From assembly GCF_030813505.1 (NCBI RefSeq), contig NZ_JAUSUE010000013.1: a stretch of DNA of 64,000 nt; one strand, 5' to 3'. The stretch's first letter is position 1, and each line of letters starts with the position of its first letter. Below are positions 63,561-64,000 of the stretch, in pieces. Position numbers and translations under genes: made by a program. The DNA is from Pectinatus haikarae. Its GTDB lineage: Bacteria > Bacillota > Negativicutes > Selenomonadales > Selenomonadaceae. The notes under the pieces were generated by a model that saw nothing but the letters and a program-made list of their open reading frames with translations, did not search any database and had not been told where the DNA came from.

Positions 63561-63677
63561 AACCGGCAGCAACCTAATCTCCCAGGGGGCTGCCCCCCAA
63601 GTACCTTCGGCCTGTGGATGCTTAACTACTGTGTTCGGAATGGGAACAGGTGGATCCATCCAGGTATCGCCACCAGA
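63561..63677 (-). rRNA. 5S ribosomal RNA
   Basis: On the minus strand the sequence has CTGGTGGCGATA, CCACCTGTTCCCATTCCGAACACAG, AGTTAAGC and GGGAGATTAGG, the conserved blocks of 5S rRNA, closed by a helix of the two ends. End positions are approximate by a few bases. Confidence 0.92.
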
Positions 63678-63679
63678 TG

Positions 63680-63840
63680 CTTCAGATCTTACTGCTTTAG
63701 CAGTCTAGAGATGAAGTACGCAAAGTGAGCATCGCGAACGACGCGTTTCCTTGCCCTTCTTAGTGCTTCAGCACTTAGAAATAAAGTACGCAGAGTGAGT
63801 CTACGAACGCCATGTTTCCTTAGACGTTCTTTTCTGCACC
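63680..63840 (-). repeat. 70-bp imperfect tandem repeat in the 23S-5S spacer
   Basis: The block AAGTACGCAAAGTGAG (at 63714) recurs as AAGTACGCAGAGTGAG 70 bases on (63784). The flanks GCGAACGACGCGTTTCCTT and ACGAACGCCATGTTTCCTT, and short CTGCTTTAGCAG / GTGCTTCAGCAC hairpins, repeat with the same spacing. A third partial unit starts near 63850. Confidence 0.75.
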
Positions 63841-63969
63841 TTAGTGCTCATATATAAAGTAAACCAGGAACTAATCTGCTGCTTTCCCTTTACCTATATA
63901 CTTTTATGAGTGATCTTGCACACTCAAAACTTCACAGAAGAAATCAGGACCAAACATTTATAGATGAAA

Positions 63970-64000
63970 TTAAGTTAAGCTCTCGGCTTATTAGTACCAG
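63970..64000 (-). rRNA. 23S ribosomal RNA, 3' end (partial)
   Basis: The minus strand reads CTGGTACTAATAAGCC and then GAGAGCTTAACTT, the conserved 3' terminus of bacterial 23S rRNA. The rest of the gene lies beyond the right edge. Confidence 0.9.

Noticed and set aside
1..64000. CRISPR arrays, insertion sequences and prophage genes
   Set aside because: No regularly spaced repeats, transposases, integrases or phage structural genes were seen.

Overview
The window looks like a chromosomal segment of a low-G+C, diderm Firmicute of the Negativicutes type (Selenomonadaceae/Sporomusaceae relatives). Three things point that way: a Bacillus-like ylxM-ffh-rpsP-ylqC-ylqD-rimM-trmD-rplS-lepB-rbgA-rnhB-ylqG-ylqH gene order, a type IV pilus operon directly behind it, and a peripheral-arm-less complex I operon. 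The genus cannot be fixed from the sequence alone.

Region 1 (about 1-20.3 kb) is a cyclitol/inositol-type sugar island. It holds four Gfo/Idh/MocA NAD-dependent oxidoreductases (one is a clear IolG), five TIM-barrel sugar isomerase/dehydratase genes (one clear IolE, one divergent IolE paralogue, one IolH, two unassigned), two IolT-type MFS sugar porters, four AraC regulators (one cut by the left edge), an aldo/keto reductase and a DMT exporter. The genes are arranged as small transcription units, each with its own terminator or regulator. The later inositol enzymes (IolA, B, C, D, J) are not in the window.

Region 2 (20.4-26.3 kb) is a set of single genes: a YczE-type membrane protein, a hemolysin III (PAQR) protein, an MFS transporter, a LysR regulator, and a CycA-type glycine/serine/alanine permease behind a tandem glycine riboswitch whose terminator and antiterminator can be read off the sequence.

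Region 3 (26.5-47.1 kb, all minus strand) reads from ylxM and ffh through ribosomal, tRNA- and ribosome-maturation genes, lepB, rbgA, rnhB, FliK/FlhB-like ylqGH, yraN, ubiX, comM and aroE into a type IV pilus operon: pilB, pilT, pilC, major pilin, a minimal pilD, four minor pilin-like genes, a PilM-PilN fusion and pilO. No secretin gene is present.

Region 4 (47.5-58.1 kb, plus strand) is an 11-gene nuoABCDHIJKLMN operon without nuoEFG, followed by a low-molecular-weight tyrosine phosphatase and a NifX/NifB-like small protein.

Region 5 (58.2-64 kb) holds a REC-REC-GGDEF-hemerythrin protein, pdxR divergent from pdxST (vitamin B6), and the 3' end of a minus-strand rRNA operon: 23S end, a spacer with a 70-bp tandem repeat, 5S, tRNA-His, tRNA-Trp and terminators.
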